Position numbers and translations under genes: made by a program. The notes under the pieces are model-generated. The model ran no database searches, had not been told where the DNA came from, and was given only the letters and a program-made list of their open reading frames with translations. Below, in pieces: positions 61,958-64,000 of a stretch of 64,000 nucleotides of DNA. The stretch is from Rahnella ecdela (GTDB lineage: Bacteria; Pseudomonadota; Gammaproteobacteria; Enterobacterales; Enterobacteriaceae), in NCBI RefSeq assembly GCF_019049625.1, contig NZ_JAFMOY010000124.1:111605-175604 (forward strand), read 5' to 3'. Positions within the stretch are counted from its first letter, which is position 1. Each line of letters opens with the position of its first letter.

Positions 61958-63493
61958 ATGACAACAGTGACCCAGAAGCAAAAAACTGAGGACAAACGTC
62001 TCAGCGATGGACCGGACTGGACGTTTGAGTTATTGCAGACCTACCTTGCAGAGATCGACCGGGTGGCCAAGTCGTACCGGCTTGAAACCTATCCCCATCA
62101 GATAGAAATTATCACCTCTGAACAAATGATGGATGCGTACTCCAGCATCGGCATGCCGATCAATTACACTCACTGGTCGTTCGGTAAAAAATTTATTGAA
62201 ACCGAGCAACTGTATAAGCACGGGCAGCAGGGTCTGGCGTATGAAATCGTCATCAACTCTAATCCGTGTATCGCCTATCTGATGGAAGAAAATACCATCA
62301 CAATGCAGGCGCTGGTCATGGCTCACGCCTGCTACGGCCACAACTCTTTCTTTAAAAATAACTACCTGTTTAAAAGCTGGACCGATGCCAGTTCCATCGT
62401 CGATTACCTGTTGTTCGCCAAACGCTATATCAGCGAATGTGAAGAACGCTACGGTGTCGATGAAGTTGAACGGCTGCTCGATTCCTGTCATGCGCTGATG
62501 AATTACGGTGTCGATCGCTATAAACGTCCGCAAAAAATCTCCTTGCAGGAAGAACTGGCGCGCCAGAAAAGCCGAGAGGAATATCTGCAAAGCCAGGTGA
62601 ATACGCTGTGGAAAACGCTGCCGCGTAAAGACAGCGTTGATGCCCCTGAACAGGCGCGACGTTTCCCTTCTGAACCGCAGGAAAACCTGTTGTATTTCAT
62701 GGAGAAAAATGCGCCACTGCTGGAATCCTGGCAACGGGAAATTTTGCGTATCGTGCGTAAAATCAGCCAGTATTTTTATCCGCAAAAACAAACCCAGGTA
62801 ATGAACGAAGGTTGGGCGACGTTCTGGCATTACACCATTCTTAATCATCTTTACGATGAAGGAAAAGTCTCTGACCGCTTCATTCTGGAGTTCCTGCACA
62901 GTCATACGAATGTGGTGTATCAGCCGCCTTATAACAGCCCGTATTACAGTGGGATCAACCCGTATGCGCTGGGCTTTGCGATGATGCAGGACATTAAGCG
63001 TATCTGTCAGGAACCGACGGAAGAAGATCGCTACTGGTTCCCTGATATCGCGGGTTCAGACTGGCTGGAAACGCTACATTTTGCGATGCGTGATTTCAAA
63101 GATGAAAGCTTTATCAGCCAGTTCCTGTCGCCGAAAGTCATGCGTGATTTCCGGTTATTTACCGTGCTGGATGACGATCATAATAACTATCTGGAAATTG
63201 CGGCAATTCACAACGAGGAAGGCTATCGTGCTATCCGACAGGAGTTGTCAGCGCAGTACAACCTGAGCAATCACGAGCCAAACATTCAGGTCTGGAATGT
63301 CGATTTACGCGGAGACCGCTCGCTGACATTGCGTTATATCCCGCAAGATCGCGCGCCGCTTGATAAGAGCCGTCGTGAAGTGATGAAACACGTTCATCGT
63401 CTGTGGGGCTTCGATGTCTTTATCGAGCAACTGAATGAAGACGGCAGCGTTGAATTACTCGAACGCTGCCCTCCGCGCCCGACACCGCTGTAA
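61958..63493 (+). CDS. ycgB: SpoVR-family protein YcgB
   Basis: A 511-residue SpoVR protein, 1 residue longer than E. coli YcgB, with long identical stretches (LSDGPDWTF, EIVINSNPCIAYLMEENT, HACYGHNSFFKNNYLF, MNEGWATFWHYT). The start ATG 61958 follows GAGGGT; the frame opens 5 codons earlier. Its partners YeaG and YeaH belong to the same functional set in many bacteria, where the three genes are adjacent. The function remains unclear. Confidence 0.94.
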   Translation: MTTVTQKQKTEDKRLSDGPDWTFELLQTYLAEIDRVAKSYRLETYPHQIEIITSEQMMDAYSSIGMPINYTHWSFGKKFIETEQLYKHGQQGLAYEIVINSNPCIAYLMEENTITMQALVMAHACYGHNSFFKNNYLFKSWTDASSIVDYLLFAKRYISECEERYGVDEVERLLDSCHALMNYGVDRYKRPQKISLQEELARQKSREEYLQSQVNTLWKTLPRKDSVDAPEQARRFPSEPQENLLYFMEKNAPLLESWQREILRIVRKISQYFYPQKQTQVMNEGWATFWHYTILNHLYDEGKVSDRFILEFLHSHTNVVYQPPYNSPYYSGINPYALGFAMMQDIKRICQEPTEEDRYWFPDIAGSDWLETLHFAMRDFKDESFISQFLSPKVMRDFRLFTVLDDDHNNYLEIAAIHNEEGYRAIRQELSAQYNLSNHEPNIQVWNVDLRGDRSLTLRYIPQDRAPLDKSRREVMKHVHRLWGFDVFIEQLNEDGSVELLERCPPRPTPL

Positions 63494-63514
63494 ATTCACA
63501 TCCTATGATATTAA

Positions 63515-63540
63515 AAAAGGGTGCTAAGCGCCCTTTTCTC
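63515..63540 (+). terminator. Rho-independent terminator after ycgB
   Basis: A stem AAAAGGGTGC / GCGCCCTTTT (one G-T pair) with a 3-base loop is followed by CTC. Weak but well placed. Confidence 0.6.
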
Positions 63541-63741
63541 TGCGCAAAAGATTCATATATTTCACTCCGGCTTAATTGTGAATTCTTTGTGACTCCCCTC
63601 TCAGTTTATTCCAATCACCAGGTCTACCCTTCTCACACATTTTATTTATCATCTTGATTTTATTGTATTTGTGCGACCTATGCATCGCTAATAAAATCAC
63701 TTTCTGATAAATGACTCCACGACAGTTGACGGAATAACTTT

Positions 63742-64000
63742 ATGGCGACACTTTATGGGACTAATGGAACCCGCTTTACCTTCACCGCTGGCAGCGTGGC
63801 TAAAGACACCTTTGCTGTCGTGAGCTTTCAGCTTTCTCAGGCCTACTCCGAACTCTTTACGCTGGATGTCACGCTGGCCAGCAGTGATCCGGCGATTGGC
63901 TTTGAAAAAGTATTGGATGAAATGGCGACTCTGACTATCTGGCAGGGCGAAGAAATCAAACGACGGGTGCGCGGTATCGTGACCTTTTGCGAACAGGGCG
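63742..64000 (+). CDS. Type VI secretion tip protein VgrG (TssI), N-terminal part
   Basis: The frame starts MATLYGTNGTRFTF at 63742 and runs off the window after 86 codons. FAVVSFQLSQAYSELFTLDVTLASSD followed by ATLTIWQGEEIKRRVRGIVTFCEQG is the typical N-terminal domain of VgrG, the puncturing tip of the type VI secretion machine. The ATG has GACGGAATAACTT before it. No T6SS structural gene is visible before it, so this is probably the start of an orphan vgrG-effector island. Confidence 0.85.
   Translation, partial: MATLYGTNGTRFTFTAGSVAKDTFAVVSFQLSQAYSELFTLDVTLASSDPAIGFEKVLDEMATLTIWQGEEIKRRVRGIVTFCEQG

Overview
The window is chromosomal DNA of an enterobacterium. Most genes are recognisable Escherichia coli K-12 orthologues in runs that keep E. 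coli order (mppA-ycjG-tpx-tyrR, xthA-nudG-ynjH-topB-ydjA-sppA-ansA-pncA-yeaC-msrB-gapA-yeaD-yeaE-mipA-yeaGH, dadXA-ycgB). These runs are joined differently than in E. coli. A periplasmic gluconate 2-dehydrogenase and moderate GC (a by-eye impression) suggest Yersiniaceae such as Rahnella, Ewingella, Rouxiella or Serratia. That genus-level placement is inference.

Layout. 0-3.2 kb: end of the small subunit, then the flavoprotein and tri-haem cytochrome subunits of gluconate 2-dehydrogenase. 3.2-7.5 kb: an orphan ORF, the rstA-rstB two-component system and an M32 carboxypeptidase. 7.5-12.6 kb: a rhamnoside module (AraC-type regulator, MFS permease, GH78 alpha-L-rhamnosidase). 12.8-19.9 kb: an alginate (polyuronate) module. 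It has a secreted alginate lyase, a cytoplasmic PL17-type oligoalginate lyase, an SDR reductase and a GntR/FadR-type regulator in one leftward operon, with a divergent sodium:solute symporter. 20-26 kb: small lipoproteins, nudI, a ycgZ-ymgA-ariR operon with an extra ariR-like gene, the blue-light receptor bluF, a tiny His/Gly-rich secreted peptide and a Bor-type lipoprotein. 26-31.7 kb: ttcA, an unrecognised protein with two HxTx motifs, the anaerobic small RNA gene fnrS with its FNR box, zntB, and a divergent LysR/MFS pair. 31.8-54.8 kb: conserved housekeeping block. 55-63.5 kb: a DUF1471 protein, ydiY, nadE, an MFS pump, dadX-dadA and ycgB. From 63.7 kb a VgrG (type VI secretion tip) gene begins and runs off the edge.

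How the genes work together. The alginate module can be read as a pathway: polymer is cut in the periplasm, oligomers or monouronate enter by the symporter, PL17 releases unsaturated uronate, which opens to DEH, and the SDR reduces DEH to KDG for the core KDG kinase and aldolase. Those last two genes are not in the window. The promoter region between the lyase operon and the symporter holds a CRP-like site and a palindrome of FadR-family type, which would fit substrate induction plus catabolite control. The kinase yeaG, its partner yeaH and the SpoVR protein ycgB lie within about 12 kb on one strand, and yeaG has a clear sigma-54 promoter.

I saw no tRNA, rRNA, CRISPR array or insertion sequence. 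No gene looks frameshifted. Three expected neighbours are missing: selD between topB and ydjA, bluR beside bluF, and dbpA beside fnrS.
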